A DNA stretch of 38,230 bases from an uncultured Bacteroidales bacterium (GCA_903845055.1 CAIMWF010000170.1:1-38230); one strand, 5' to 3'; counted from the stretch's first letter, positions 5,688 through 15,276 are shown. Numbers and translations are program-made. The notes: generated from the letters alone by a model not told the origin.

Positions 5688-6836
5688 ATGAAAAACGAAA
5701 ACTCCCTGTCAAAACTTTTCCCCGTCCTCTTCGGGTTTTTTATCATGGGATTTGTCGATGTGGTCGGCATTTCCACCAATTATGTCAAACAGGATTTCCA
5801 CCTGAGCGACACCCTGGCAAATCTCCTCCCGATGATGGTGTTCCTCTGGTTTGCCGTATTTTCAGTCCCCACCGGGCTGCTGATGAATTCAATCGGTCGG
5901 AAAAAGACGGTGGTCCTCAGCATGGCGGTCACCTTCGTGGCCATGCTGGTTCCCCTGATATCCTATCAATTTGAGGTGGTCCTGGTCGCTTTTGCCCTGC
6001 TCGGGATCGGCAACACGATTTTACAGGTTTCGCTGAACCCGCTCCTCGCCAACGTGGTAAGGGGCGAACGCCTCACAAGCAGTCTCACCTGGGGGCAGTT
6101 CATCAAGGCCATCGCCTCGTTCCTGGGCCCCATCATTGCAGGTTTTGCCGCCGCCAGCCTGCACAACTGGAAAATGCTCTTCCCGATCTTCGCCGTCATC
6201 ACGCTGGTTTCCAGCCTCTGGCTGCTGGTCACGCCGATCGAAGAATCGACGGTCAGGGGGAAAACCTCCTCCTTCGGGGGGTGCTTTGCCCTGCTGAAAG
6301 ACATTACGATCCTGATGTTCTTCCTCGGGATCATCTGTGTGGTAGGCATCGACGTAGGACTCAACATCACGGTTCCCAAGTTCCTCATGGAACGCTGCGG
6401 CCTCGGCCTCGGCAAGGCCGGCCTCGGCACAAGCCTCTATTTTATCGCCCGAACCTCGGGTACCTTCATCGGCGCCATCCTGCTGGTGAAATTTTCACCG
6501 AGGAAGTTTTTCCTGGTCAGCATGATCCTTGCCATTGCCGGGATGTTGCTGATGCTTGCCATGCATAGCCTGTGGGCCATCCTGGTGTTCGTGTTCATCG
6601 TAGGGTTTGCCGTTGCCAACGTGTTTTCAATCATCTTTTCGGCTGCCCTTCAGAAGAAACCCGAACGGGCAAACGAAATTTCAGGACTGATGATCATGGG
6701 CGTTGCCGGCGGGGCTGTCATTCCGCCGCTCATGGGCGTGGTCTCCGATGCACTCGGCCAGGCCGGCGGACTTGCCGTGCTGCTGGGTGCGATGGTATAC
6801 CTGCTGTTTTGCGCGTTCACGCTGAAGGAGGCCTGA
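5688..6836 (+). CDS. MFS sugar transporter, FucP-like
   Basis: This 382-residue protein of the major facilitator superfamily has twelve hydrophobic segments. The N-terminal stretch FPVLFGFFIMGFVDVVGIST and the loop motif NSIGRKKTVVLS between helices 2 and 3 are typical of MFS. GIGNTILQVSLNPLLANVV in helix 4 resembles the fucose/glucose-galactose permease (FHS) group common in Bacteroidota. It should import a hexose or deoxyhexose by proton symport across the inner membrane. It stands alone: 1.1 kb of repeat-rich DNA lies upstream and 88 bp separates it from the next gene. A role in taking up glucose released by the beta-glucan locus at 17-38 kb is possible but only inference. The substrate cannot be told from sequence. 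Confidence 0.85.
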   Translation: MKNENSLSKLFPVLFGFFIMGFVDVVGISTNYVKQDFHLSDTLANLLPMMVFLWFAVFSVPTGLLMNSIGRKKTVVLSMAVTFVAMLVPLISYQFEVVLVAFALLGIGNTILQVSLNPLLANVVRGERLTSSLTWGQFIKAIASFLGPIIAGFAAASLHNWKMLFPIFAVITLVSSLWLLVTPIEESTVRGKTSSFGGCFALLKDITILMFFLGIICVVGIDVGLNITVPKFLMERCGLGLGKAGLGTSLYFIARTSGTFIGAILLVKFSPRKFFLVSMILAIAGMLLMLAMHSLWAILVFVFIVGFAVANVFSIIFSAALQKKPERANEISGLMIMGVAGGAVIPPLMGVVSDALGQAGGLAVLLGAMVYLLFCAFTLKEA

Positions 6837-6924
6837 TCCCGGGGTTACTCTTCGCGGATCAGTTGCCTTCCTGTTTATATAAAAAACGGTTAGCGGTAAA
6901 AGGATATTCCGGTAATTTTTCGAT

Positions 6925-9288
6925 ATGTCAGGAAAACCCTTCATATCATTATTTTTAGCGTGTTGTTTCATCCCGGGTACGGTTTTTTGCCAGAAAAGCG
7001 CGCTGAAACAACCCCCCTGCCTGCATGATGCCGCCAGTATGGTGAGGATCGACCAGGTAATTCACGACCAGTGCAGGGCTTCGAAAAACAGCATGGTTCC
7101 CTGGGTGGTTTATTCAAACAGGGGCGACGACCTGGGGCAGCCCTATTATGTGGTGGATGAAAACCTCACCCAGTTTCACATCGTTTCGGGTACCGGCGTG
7201 AACGGGCTGACGATCCTTCATCCCCGGGACAAGGGTTTCAGGCCAAAATCGGAATTCCTCTTCCATTTTTCGGCCGATTTTACCGGCGAAGCCATGATCC
7301 ACCGGAAATGCATCGCCCTGAATTCCCAGGGACTGATCGACAGCATCTGCAAAGGACTTGTTTCCGAATCGCGCATCCCGGTATATGCCGATCCCTATGC
7401 GCGTGGCATGATGAATTCCGCCGATCCCCAGGGGAACATCCTCCCCGTGTTCCTGCCGTTTTACTCCATCTACTTCATATACCAGCGTGAGAACAACCGT
7501 TACCTCCTGGGAATGGATTATAAATTTGAGCCAGGCCGTTCCTTCCGCGAACAGGTGATCGGCTGGGTGGACAGTTACCGGGTGTTCGACTTCAACACGC
7601 GCCTTTGCTTCGAGCCCAACTGGCTCGCTGCAGCCGTGCGCAACCGGCGCTGCGATACCCTCTTCGGAAATGCCAGGGTATTTGCGTCACCCCGCGAGGC
7701 GGAGGTGTTCCTGGCCTCCCCCAAACTGAATATCGAGCCGGTATGGGAGGAGCCCGGTGAAAGTTACCTGCTGCATCCCGCCTTGTTTGAAGATCACGGC
7801 TCCTTCAGCCTGGTGCAGCTGAGGAAAACAACCTGTAAAAACAGCAATGGGGCGGGAACTGTTTTTACGAATGCCCCGCTGAATGCCGACTTTTTCAGGT
7901 TTCCATTCCTGGGGATTAGCCCCGGTTCCAAAAAGATCATCCAGGTAGCCGTTCCCGGTTTATACAACCGGAACAGGAATTTCAGCTGCGATTCGCTGAG
8001 CAGGGAAAAATACAACCTGAAGGTTTTCTTCATTCTTCCTGACTCTCTGCCAAATGCCCTGTCGCTCTTTTTCCTGAGCCAGATGAACTCCCGGTATCCC
8101 GCGTTCAGGAAAGCATACAAGGCCTGTTTCTATCCCCAGCAGGCCAATGTTTATAAAACTTTTGGAACCATGGAGGCGGACGGCGACAACTACGCGGGTA
8201 TCGTCGACAACCTGCTCAGCCACCAGTTTACCGGCCATCACGGGCATGCAGATGTCCTTTCCATGCTGAACCAGGTGCTCGACAGGGAGCCCTTCAGCGA
8301 CCGGGAAACCAACCTGATCGTCTTGGTCAATACCAGCCGAGGTAACCCGGCGCCGCACAACCTGCTGAACGGCATCGCCCGGAAGATGGCTGAAAAAAAC
8401 TGCTACCTTGCCACCTTCGATTTCTCAGGCAGCCTGGCATTCGCCGCGGCCATTGATACGATCATGGACAGGGCAGTGGGTTTTTGCAGGGAACGTCATG
8501 AATTGCCCGAAATACCTGTTGACTGGCATCGCGAGGGTAACCGGAAATTTTTAACCAGTTACCTTCTTGCCATGCAAAGTGTGATCGACACGGGTGAATT
8601 GAAGGGGCCGCAGATCCTCCGGGACATCAGGTCGGCATACGATCCGCTTATCTCGACGGTGAGCAGGATGATCCAGGCGGTATGTTCCGGCAATCCCGAC
8701 ACCCTGGTGCTGACCCCCGGCGAAAGTCGTTTCAGGCAGGGACTGCTGAAGATCGTTTCAGGGTGTACCATGTCCATTTCGGGGCAGCGGGTGCTGAAAC
8801 ACGGTTACCTTGCCATGAAGTATGAGAACAACGGGCCTGATATCTGGCAGGGGGAGGTGATCATGACCGAAGGGGAGTTGCAGGACCTGACCATCCAGCT
8901 TGACGGGCTCTCCTATTCTCAAACCGGGGTCAGTGTCTGCCAGAAGATCTGCAGCTTATGGGAGACCGTTGTGAGCCGGTTCATCGGGCAGCAGCTGATG
9001 GTCAACAATGCTTATCTCGACCTCACGATCTGCCAGGTAATCGGCCGGATGATCGGCTCAAGTTTTGACTATTACTGCAACGATCCGATCAAGCGGTTCA
9101 CGCTGAGGGACATTTGCGAGTGCCGCCAGGAGGTGCTTGAAACCGCCGATGCCTACATTCGCGACATCGGGTTGAAAAACGCTAAACTCAAGACCATCCT
9201 GCATAAGAATGCCTTCCGGTTCAACCGGGGCAGCGACCCGCTGAACCACTGCAATTATTACTGGGTCCCGGTCAGTTTACTGCCCTGA
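6925..9288 (+). CDS. Large exported protein of uncertain function, possibly TssR-like
   Basis: This 787-residue protein has an N-terminal signal peptide (about 1-22, FISLFLACCFIPGTVFC) and no later membrane span. After the leader, residues 55-240 contain short beta-rich segments (PWVVYSNRGDD, PYYVVDENLTQFHIV, GWVDSYRVFDFNTRLCFEPNW) that look like SH3-type units. The middle part (about 400-545) has an alternating strand/helix pattern that could be a divergent von Willebrand A-like fold (DGDNYAGIVDNLLS, NLIVLVNTSRGNPAP). The last 250 residues are largely helical. This layout reminds me of TssR proteins of the Bacteroidota type VI secretion system (T6SS subtype iii), but no other T6SS gene lies nearby, and I rate that link as tentative. 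It is convergent with the polysaccharide deacetylase gene (14 bp gap). The coding call is firm; the function is open. Confidence 0.45.
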   Translation: MSGKPFISLFLACCFIPGTVFCQKSALKQPPCLHDAASMVRIDQVIHDQCRASKNSMVPWVVYSNRGDDLGQPYYVVDENLTQFHIVSGTGVNGLTILHPRDKGFRPKSEFLFHFSADFTGEAMIHRKCIALNSQGLIDSICKGLVSESRIPVYADPYARGMMNSADPQGNILPVFLPFYSIYFIYQRENNRYLLGMDYKFEPGRSFREQVIGWVDSYRVFDFNTRLCFEPNWLAAAVRNRRCDTLFGNARVFASPREAEVFLASPKLNIEPVWEEPGESYLLHPALFEDHGSFSLVQLRKTTCKNSNGAGTVFTNAPLNADFFRFPFLGISPGSKKIIQVAVPGLYNRNRNFSCDSLSREKYNLKVFFILPDSLPNALSLFFLSQMNSRYPAFRKAYKACFYPQQANVYKTFGTMEADGDNYAGIVDNLLSHQFTGHHGHADVLSMLNQVLDREPFSDRETNLIVLVNTSRGNPAPHNLLNGIARKMAEKNCYLATFDFSGSLAFAAAIDTIMDRAVGFCRERHELPEIPVDWHREGNRKFLTSYLLAMQSVIDTGELKGPQILRDIRSAYDPLISTVSRMIQAVCSGNPDTLVLTPGESRFRQGLLKIVSGCTMSISGQRVLKHGYLAMKYENNGPDIWQGEVIMTEGELQDLTIQLDGLSYSQTGVSVCQKICSLWETVVSRFIGQQLMVNNAYLDLTICQVIGRMIGSSFDYYCNDPIKRFTLRDICECRQEVLETADAYIRDIGLKNAKLKTILHKNAFRFNRGSDPLNHCNYYWVPVSLLP

Positions 9289-9302
9289 CGCGCTTTGAGC
9301 CT

Positions 9303-10145
9303 TTATTTTCCCTGGCGGCCCTGTTGCTGCTCCCTGATATAGGCCGAAATTTCCGTCATGGTGGAGATCCATATCTCATGTTCGTGCTCCTTCAGGTAGC
9401 GAACCAGCTTGTTGTGTTCTGAAAGCGCTACATTCATAGGGTGTTCTCCGCCGACCCCGTGGAAAAGGAAAACCACGAATGCACGCTCTTTCCTGGCCCG
9501 GTGCACCAGGTCAATCAGTTCATCCGCTTTCTGGCCGTCGACGGTAAAGGCCCGGATGTCGAAAAGGTCGGTGGAACCTGCCAGGTTCATCCCGGCCATA
9601 GTGCCCCTGGCACCCGGAAAATCGTTCCTGATGGAGTCGACAAATGATGAATCCCCGATGGCCATGTCGCCGCAAGTGTATGCGAAGGTACGTGCGCTTT
9701 TACCATCGATGGCCCGCAGGAAGGTATTGGCCAGCCTGATCTCGTCGATCATCTTCCTGAGGGAATAGTTGTCGAGATCGTATTCGGGCTGCACCCAGGT
9801 GCGTTTCTTCGATTTTCCCATGCAGGGATGAAAAATGGAATGGTTGCCCAGCTCGTATCCGCGGGCGGCGATGGCTCTCCATTCCTCCAGGCGGTTGCCA
9901 AGCGGTTTTGAATTGCAGGGAACGTAAAAGGTAGCCTTCAGCCCGAGCGAATCCAGGATTGGAACAACGTTGTCGAGGTCGATGTTCAGCCCATCGTCAT
10001 AGGTGAGGGATACTGCCATCGGCTTGCCGTTCCATGGGTTGAGATTTGCCTCCTGCCCCCATGCCCGTGGGAACAACATCAGCAGGAAGAGCCCTGCCAC
10101 CGAAACCATGCTTACGTTCATCCTGTGCGTTTTAGTATTAAACAT
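9303..10145 (-). CDS. Secreted polysaccharide deacetylase (NodB/CE4 fold)
   Basis: This 280-residue protein has a signal peptide (about 1-30, ending FPRAWGQ) and a NodB homology domain. Motif 1 is TYDDG (48-52), with the catalytic and metal-binding Asp pair. Motif 2 is H102-x3-H106 (NHSIFH), giving the two metal-binding histidines. It would remove N- or O-acetyl groups from a cell-wall or extracellular polysaccharide, using a divalent metal in the periplasm or outside the cell. An alternative start is Met9 (10121), which keeps the signal peptide. It follows the T9SS type B surface protein by 22 bp and is probably co-transcribed with it. The exact substrate (chitin oligosaccharide, xylan, peptidoglycan or exopolysaccharide) cannot be told. 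Confidence 0.87.
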   Translation of the reverse strand: MFNTKTHRMNVSMVSVAGLFLLMLFPRAWGQEANLNPWNGKPMAVSLTYDDGLNIDLDNVVPILDSLGLKATFYVPCNSKPLGNRLEEWRAIAARGYELGNHSIFHPCMGKSKKRTWVQPEYDLDNYSLRKMIDEIRLANTFLRAIDGKSARTFAYTCGDMAIGDSSFVDSIRNDFPGARGTMAGMNLAGSTDLFDIRAFTVDGQKADELIDLVHRARKERAFVVFLFHGVGGEHPMNVALSEHNKLVRYLKEHEHEIWISTMTEISAYIREQQQGRQGK

Positions 10146-10167
10146 CCTGGAAATTGCCGCATGCCGG

Positions 10168-12303
10168 TTACCTGAGCAACGTAAAAGTCCCCCTGGTCTT
10201 TGTTACATCGCCCGGGTTCCACACATTGCCGTACGAGGCGATGTAGGTATATACGCCCTGCGGACAATACTGTCCTTTCGACATCCCATCCCAGCCAAGA
10301 CCGGGGTCGGTGCTCTCAAAAACGATTTGCCCCCAGCGGTCGTATATGATCATGTGGAAATCGGTTACCTCGCCGCCCTTCGGCCTGAAGTAGTCGTTCA
10401 GCCCGTCGCCGTTCGGCGTGAAGGCTGTTGGAAAGAACAGGGGGTTGATTCCCGAACAACCGGTGATCCTGATGGTATCGGATCCGGTGCATTTGCTTAC
10501 GATGACCGTAACCCAGTATCTGCCTGGCCTTATGACCCTGAATAAGGAATCGTGCGACCCGTCCTGCCAGGTGATTGCGGATGAACCTGCCACCCTGGCT
10601 GCAAGTGATATCGTATCCCAGATGGACAGGCATGTATCAGCCCCGATGTTTACCTTAATCTCAGGTTTTACGGTCAGGTGGGTGGTAATTACCTTGTAGC
10701 ACCCGCCCTGGATGACCAGCGAATCGACGTAGGTGCCCGAAGTGGTCTGCTGCTGCCCCCCGGCAAGATACCTGTTCCCGTAACAGATGGCCGTATCGAC
10801 CGTGATGGCGACCTGGTTCGCCACCGTGACCCTGATCGAATCGCCTGCCTCGCACCCCAGCCGGTTGGAAACCTTAAGCGAATAGGTCCCCGTCTGGTTC
10901 ACCTTGATGGTTCGGGTGGTGTCGCCGGTATTCCACAGGTAATGTTTATAATTGTTTCCCGGGTCGAGGGTCAGGGTTTTGCCCTGGCAAATGGTGGTGT
11001 CCCTGCCAAGGTTCATGGCCACCGGGGCGTCAACGACGAAAACACGGCATTTGGTTTGTTCGGTCGGCATTCCCTGGTCAACGGTCAGGTTGACCGTGTA
11101 GGTTCCGGCTTGGGAGAAGATGAATGGCGCCGGGACGTAGCCGGTAGAAGGAGGAATGGGGGAATTGGAACATGGCGGGAAATAGAGGGTCGTCATCGAG
11201 GGGGTCGAATTCATACAGATGGTGAAGATGGTATCCCCGATGTTCACCGTTTCCGACAGGGCAAGCGGTTCGTACATGTTGGCCACGCTTCCCAGCGGGG
11301 TGATGCTCTTCGTTCCGGCCAGCCCCCCCGTGAAATGCAGCTGAAGCAACAGGTTGGTCACCAGGTTGTGATTGGTAATCAGGCCATATGGGTTGTTGCA
11401 ATTGATAAACAATGACATTCCCCGGTCGTCGGTCATCCAACCCATGTTTCCAAGATTGATGCCCGTAGGAATATTCATGAGCGAATTTCCGAAAAACAGT
11501 TGTGAAAGGGAGGTGGTGTTGGCTACGTACATGTACCAGCCGCTGTTGTCTCGGATCAGGGCAGGCTGCATCGGGTCGGTGAGCCCCCCGATGTTGCCGA
11601 GGTTTGTAACTGTAATGGTATCAACCAGGGTATTGGCCCATTCGAAACGCGTGACCGAGGTGTTGGGTGAACTGGTGCAGAATCCCACCCACTTCGCGCC
11701 GTCTTGTTCAATGACCAGCCCCCTGGCGTGGCTCATTTGCGCAGAATGCGCTACGATCCTGGCGGACTGAACATCGGCCGACAGCGACGTTCCAAGGTCG
11801 AGCCGGATCAGCGAGGTGTCCCTCGTTACGAACCCATACCAGTTTCCGTTTTCGTGTTTAACCTGTATGCCGAAAATACCGGGTGCCAGGAACCCTCCGA
11901 AAGTGCCAAGGTTGGTGGCCGCCGGCTGACTCATCAGCCCGTTGGCCCAGGTCGTCCGGGTGACGGTTCCGCTGAGGGAATTGGTGTTGAAGGAATAAAA
12001 TGTGGAGCCATCCTGCACCAGGGTGACCGCCAGCGGCTCGTCCAGGGTGTTGGAAGGATTTCCCAGGTCGATGCCATGGATGTTGGTAAGGGGATCGCCG
12101 GTACAGAACTTCCAAAGATAGGTTGTAGCCCCCTGCGACAGGTTGACGATGGGAACCAGGCTGTTGACGCATACCGTGTCGGGGATTGAAAAATCGGCGG
12201 TGACGTTGGCGGGCTTCCTTCCCTGGCCGTAACAGACTTCAGACCCCGGGAGAAATGCAGCGAGGAGGAGAACGAAAAAGTGTAAACAGGGGGCAATTTT
12301 CAT
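10168..12303 (-). CDS. Large secreted protein with PKD-like domains and T9SS type B sorting domain
   Basis: This 711-residue protein has a signal peptide (MKIAPCLHFFVLLLAAFLPG). A first PKD-like segment follows (about 35-65, ADFSIPDTVCVN). The long middle region (about 75-390) has five or six similar units containing LGNIGG/LGTFGG turns followed by W-Y/F-x-F segments, which suggests a beta-propeller. A further PKD-like segment (SQAGTYTVNLTVDQG) and Ig-like segments (DTTICQGKTLTLDPG) come next. The C-terminus carries the CHU_C/gliding-motility signature FFPTAFTPNGDGLNDYF and IYDRWGQIVFES, the T9SS type B signal for export across the outer membrane. The start at 12303 was chosen for the signal peptide; eight extra residues upstream are unlikely. 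It is probably co-transcribed with the deacetylase downstream. It is likely a surface adhesin or structural protein; the ligand is unknown. Confidence 0.85.
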   Translation of the reverse strand: MKIAPCLHFFVLLLAAFLPGSEVCYGQGRKPANVTADFSIPDTVCVNSLVPIVNLSQGATTYLWKFCTGDPLTNIHGIDLGNPSNTLDEPLAVTLVQDGSTFYSFNTNSLSGTVTRTTWANGLMSQPAATNLGTFGGFLAPGIFGIQVKHENGNWYGFVTRDTSLIRLDLGTSLSADVQSARIVAHSAQMSHARGLVIEQDGAKWVGFCTSSPNTSVTRFEWANTLVDTITVTNLGNIGGLTDPMQPALIRDNSGWYMYVANTTSLSQLFFGNSLMNIPTGINLGNMGWMTDDRGMSLFINCNNPYGLITNHNLVTNLLLQLHFTGGLAGTKSITPLGSVANMYEPLALSETVNIGDTIFTICMNSTPSMTTLYFPPCSNSPIPPSTGYVPAPFIFSQAGTYTVNLTVDQGMPTEQTKCRVFVVDAPVAMNLGRDTTICQGKTLTLDPGNNYKHYLWNTGDTTRTIKVNQTGTYSLKVSNRLGCEAGDSIRVTVANQVAITVDTAICYGNRYLAGGQQQTTSGTYVDSLVIQGGCYKVITTHLTVKPEIKVNIGADTCLSIWDTISLAARVAGSSAITWQDGSHDSLFRVIRPGRYWVTVIVSKCTGSDTIRITGCSGINPLFFPTAFTPNGDGLNDYFRPKGGEVTDFHMIIYDRWGQIVFESTDPGLGWDGMSKGQYCPQGVYTYIASYGNVWNPGDVTKTRGTFTLLR

Positions 12304-12368
12304 GCAATAAAGGTAAGATAAAATCAAAAGATAAATTTCACCGGTTCATAAAAGTTAGCCTTGCCGGG

Positions 12369-14057
12369 TTATTCGCAGAAGCGGCTGATCAGGTCGTCGG
12401 CCCGGTCGTAACCCAGCCTGCGGACCTGGTGGAAATCGTCGCAGGCCCGGGCCGTTTCCTTCATCCGCAGCCAGAGGATTCCACGGTTGTAATAGGCCCT
12501 GGCCATCCCCGGGTTCAGGCTGATGGCGTGGTTGTAATCCTCCATGGCAAGCCGGGAATCCTGTAAAACATCCATCTCCAGGATCCCGCGTGCCATATAG
12601 CTGCTGGCAAACCGGGGATTCAGCCCGATGGCTGCAGTATAATCCTGCCGCGCCCTGGCAAAATCCTTCAGGTCGTAAAAAACGATCCCGCGGTTGTAAA
12701 AGGCCCCGGAGTACCCGGGATAAATGACGATGGCCCGGCTGTAATCTTCCAGGGCCCCTTCCTGGTCGTTCAGGCTGTAACGTGCAATTCCCCTGTTGTT
12801 CAGCGCGAAGGCGGAACCCGGCTCATGCTTTACTGCATCATCAAACAGCGTCAGTGTATCGGTCCACACCAGCGAACGCTGCCGGGTGTAAACGGAGAAG
12901 TACAGGAGGTATATCCCGGTCACGGCGAGGAGGATGTATCTGGTCGCTTTTGAACGGGAGATCAGCTTGCCGGCCACCGCGCCGATGATGAAAAACAGGC
13001 CGATGCCGGGAAGATACTGGTCGCGGTTGGCCATGAACCCGTCTTCTAGAAGGGCCGCCTGTGTGACCAGGATGTTTACAAAAAAGAAAAGCAGCCCGAA
13101 GATCATTTCGCGTTTCAGAAATGTGGCACGGAAAACGAGGGAACCCACCCCTGCAAGAAATACCGGGGCCATGTAAAACCATACGGGCAGGAAAACCCCG
13201 TGTTTCAATGGATAGGCATAAACAGCCGAAAGGTTCCAAGGAAAAATGGCATGGACCAGGTAGCCTGCCGAGGTATAACCAATCATGAAAACCCGGTCGG
13301 CAGGGTTGAACCCGGCAACTGCCTGCGGACTTCCTGCGTCACTCCTGAAGTAGAGGGTAACAAGGCCGAAAAGGAGACTCAGGACCACGAGCGGCACCTT
13401 TTCCAGGATCACCTTCAGGGTCAACCTTCGTTTTTCGAGGTAATCGGCAAGGAGCAGGACAACGGGCAGCATCAGCCCCGAGGGTTTGGATAAAAGGGAG
13501 AGGAGGAACAGCGGGATGACCAGGAGGTAAAAGGCGATCTTCCGGTTTCGGAGATAACGGAGGTAGGCCAGCAGGCAAAGGAGAAAAAACAGGGTTGAGA
13601 GGAGGTTGCTCCTTGCCGAGATCCACGAAACCGTATCGGGGTTCATCGGGTGAAGGGCGAAAAGTAGGGCAACAAGTCCCGCCGGGGCCGTTTTCCGGAT
13701 CAGCCGGTTTGCAAGCATGAATACAAGCGCAACATTCAGCAGGTGCAGCAGCAGGTTGGTCAGCCTGAAGAAAAATGGTTCTGCCCCTGAAAAAGCGTAA
13801 TCGGCCGCGTAGCTTATAAAAGCAAGCGGCGTATACATATATAAGAAGGAATGGGAAAAAATGTGTCCGGCCTGTCCTGCCGAAAATTGCCGGATCATGG
13901 GGTTGTTCACCACATTGTCGGTGTCATCGTAATTCAGAAACCGGCCCTGGAGCGATTCGAAATAAAGCAAACCTGTGAATGCCAGAATCCCCGCAAGAAG
14001 GGCCAGGACAGTCAGGTTGTTTTTTTGCGTAACGATCAGGTTTCCTTTCTTGGCCAT
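12369..14057 (-). CDS. Membrane protein with C-terminal TPRs (TMTC/glycosyltransferase-like)
   Basis: This 562-residue protein has an N-terminal membrane domain with about ten hydrophobic helices (about 15-395), followed by four tetratricopeptide repeats (about 415-550, units such as AFYNRGIVFYDLKDFARARQ). The first periplasmic loop contains NYDDTDNVVNNP. Later come HPMNPDTVSWISARSNLL and LLSKPSGLMLPVVLLL, which match the architecture of TMTC-type proteins, a branch of the GT-C/PMT-like glycosyltransferase fold. An Asp pair in the first loop would be the candidate catalytic acid. Such proteins may transfer sugars from lipid carriers to surface proteins. It lies 8 bp downstream of the aldo/keto reductase gene and is likely in the same transcript. 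The membrane-plus-TPR layout is certain; the glycosyltransferase role is inference from the family. Confidence 0.75.
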   Translation of the reverse strand: MAKKGNLIVTQKNNLTVLALLAGILAFTGLLYFESLQGRFLNYDDTDNVVNNPMIRQFSAGQAGHIFSHSFLYMYTPLAFISYAADYAFSGAEPFFFRLTNLLLHLLNVALVFMLANRLIRKTAPAGLVALLFALHPMNPDTVSWISARSNLLSTLFFLLCLLAYLRYLRNRKIAFYLLVIPLFLLSLLSKPSGLMLPVVLLLADYLEKRRLTLKVILEKVPLVVLSLLFGLVTLYFRSDAGSPQAVAGFNPADRVFMIGYTSAGYLVHAIFPWNLSAVYAYPLKHGVFLPVWFYMAPVFLAGVGSLVFRATFLKREMIFGLLFFFVNILVTQAALLEDGFMANRDQYLPGIGLFFIIGAVAGKLISRSKATRYILLAVTGIYLLYFSVYTRQRSLVWTDTLTLFDDAVKHEPGSAFALNNRGIARYSLNDQEGALEDYSRAIVIYPGYSGAFYNRGIVFYDLKDFARARQDYTAAIGLNPRFASSYMARGILEMDVLQDSRLAMEDYNHAISLNPGMARAYYNRGILWLRMKETARACDDFHQVRRLGYDRADDLISRFCE

Positions 14058-14065
14058 GAAACCGT

Positions 14066-15043
14066 TCAGACTTTAAAATCCCTGCTCACCTCATCGAGTT
14101 TCGTCATGTCATCGGCCGAAAGCCTGAATTTCATGGCGCCCGTGTTCTCAGCCGCGTGGCTGACCCTGGTCGCACCCGGGATGGCAACCACCGTTTCGCC
14201 GTGGAAATTGATCAGCCAGTTAAGCGCCACCTGCGAAGGGGTCACCTGGTATTTTACGGCCAGCTGTTTCACAAGTTCGGTCACCGGGCGGCTTTTCTCA
14301 AGCCCGGCAGGTTTGAAACGTGAAGAATATTTCCGGAATCCTATATTTTTCAGTAACCCGGGATTGTCGTGGAATTTACCGGTGACCAGTCCCTGGGCAA
14401 GCGGGGAGAATGCAATGATGGTAATTCCCAGTTCCCTGGCCGTTTCGAGGGTGCCATCCGATTCGATCTTCCGGTTGAGCAGGCTGTACTGGACCTGGTT
14501 CGAAACCAGGTTCATCCCCTCGTTTTGCAGGGTTTTCCATGCACTGCGCATTTTCGCGGCCGAAAAGTTGCTCACCCCTGCGTACCTGATCTTCTTCGAC
14601 CTGGCCAGTTCGGCAAAGGCCTTCATTTCACTCACCTCCGAAGAGAATCCCCAGGGCTGGTGAACCTGGTACAGGTCGATCGGGAATGGATCGAGGCAGG
14701 TGATGCGGTCGCCAATCGTTTTTGCAATATTGGCAGCAGTGCGGAACATCGGCCACCATTTGGTGGCAATGATCACCTCCCCGGGTTTTTTCCCCAGAGC
14801 GGACAGTGCCTTTGCCAGGGCTTTTTCGGAAGCCCCCTGCCCGTATATTTCTGCCGTGTCGAACCAGTTGATGCCCCCTTCCAGGCTGGCCCTGACGACC
14901 CCAGTGATGAGGCTGTCTTCGAGGGTCGGCCAGAATTTCCCGGCAAGGTTTCCCTGTTTGCTGAACTGCCAGCAACCGAGCCCGATGGGAGTGATCATCA
15001 GATCCGATTTCCCTAGGGTCCGTAATTTAACCTGGTCTTCCAT
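14066..15043 (-). CDS. Aldo/keto reductase
   Basis: This 325-residue NADPH-dependent oxidoreductase has the (beta/alpha)8 fold. The catalytic tetrad is visible: Asp62 and Tyr67 in NWFDTAEIYGQG, Lys95 in VIIATKWW, and His128 in LYQVHQPWG. The motif GVSNFSAAKM and the cofactor-binding region VAIPGATRVSHAAENTGAM also fit the family. It reduces an aldehyde or ketone, or oxidises the reverse; the physiological substrate is unknown. The start at 15043 (MEDQVKLRTLGKSDLMI) gives the usual N-terminus. A plausible -7 promoter (TACCTTTG on the minus strand, 15097-15104) lies 54 bp upstream. The TPR membrane protein follows 8 bp downstream. Confidence 0.93.
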   Translation of the reverse strand: MEDQVKLRTLGKSDLMITPIGLGCWQFSKQGNLAGKFWPTLEDSLITGVVRASLEGGINWFDTAEIYGQGASEKALAKALSALGKKPGEVIIATKWWPMFRTAANIAKTIGDRITCLDPFPIDLYQVHQPWGFSSEVSEMKAFAELARSKKIRYAGVSNFSAAKMRSAWKTLQNEGMNLVSNQVQYSLLNRKIESDGTLETARELGITIIAFSPLAQGLVTGKFHDNPGLLKNIGFRKYSSRFKPAGLEKSRPVTELVKQLAVKYQVTPSQVALNWLINFHGETVVAIPGATRVSHAAENTGAMKFRLSADDMTKLDEVSRDFKV

Positions 15044-15096
15044 GATGCTTGTGTTAAAGGTGAATGTCTGTTCCGGTATGGTTGTTTTTAACAGGT

Positions 15097-15104
15097 CAAA
15101 GGTA
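15097..15104 (-). promoter_or_regulatory. -7 promoter element for the aldo/keto reductase gene
   Basis: The minus strand reads TACCTTTG, a full match to TAnnTTTG, 54 bp upstream of the ATG at 15043. No clear -33 element was found at the expected spacing. Confidence 0.45.
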
Positions 15105-15276
15105 AGGTGTTTTATCCCTGCTGCCGGCTGAATCTGATTTTTTTTGATGCAAGGTCCATCCGGATATCGGCACTTGCGGAATGTTAAAAAAAATCAATAG
15201 TTTTGTTCATCCTCCGGCCCGGCATGGAAACCCGGTGTTCATCACGGGTGTGATGCCGGTCAGTAAAATCAGCATC

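Noticed and set aside
5411-5779. Minus-strand 122-codon frame with a hydrophobic stretch
   Set aside because: Its first part overlaps the MFS transporter start in antisense; no family is recognised and the rest is compositionally odd. It may be decayed sequence.
6833-6862. Hairpin overlapping the MFS stop codon (7-bp stem CTGATCC/GGATCAG)
   Set aside because: It has a 16-nt loop, a short stem and no T-tract, so it is not convincing as a terminator.
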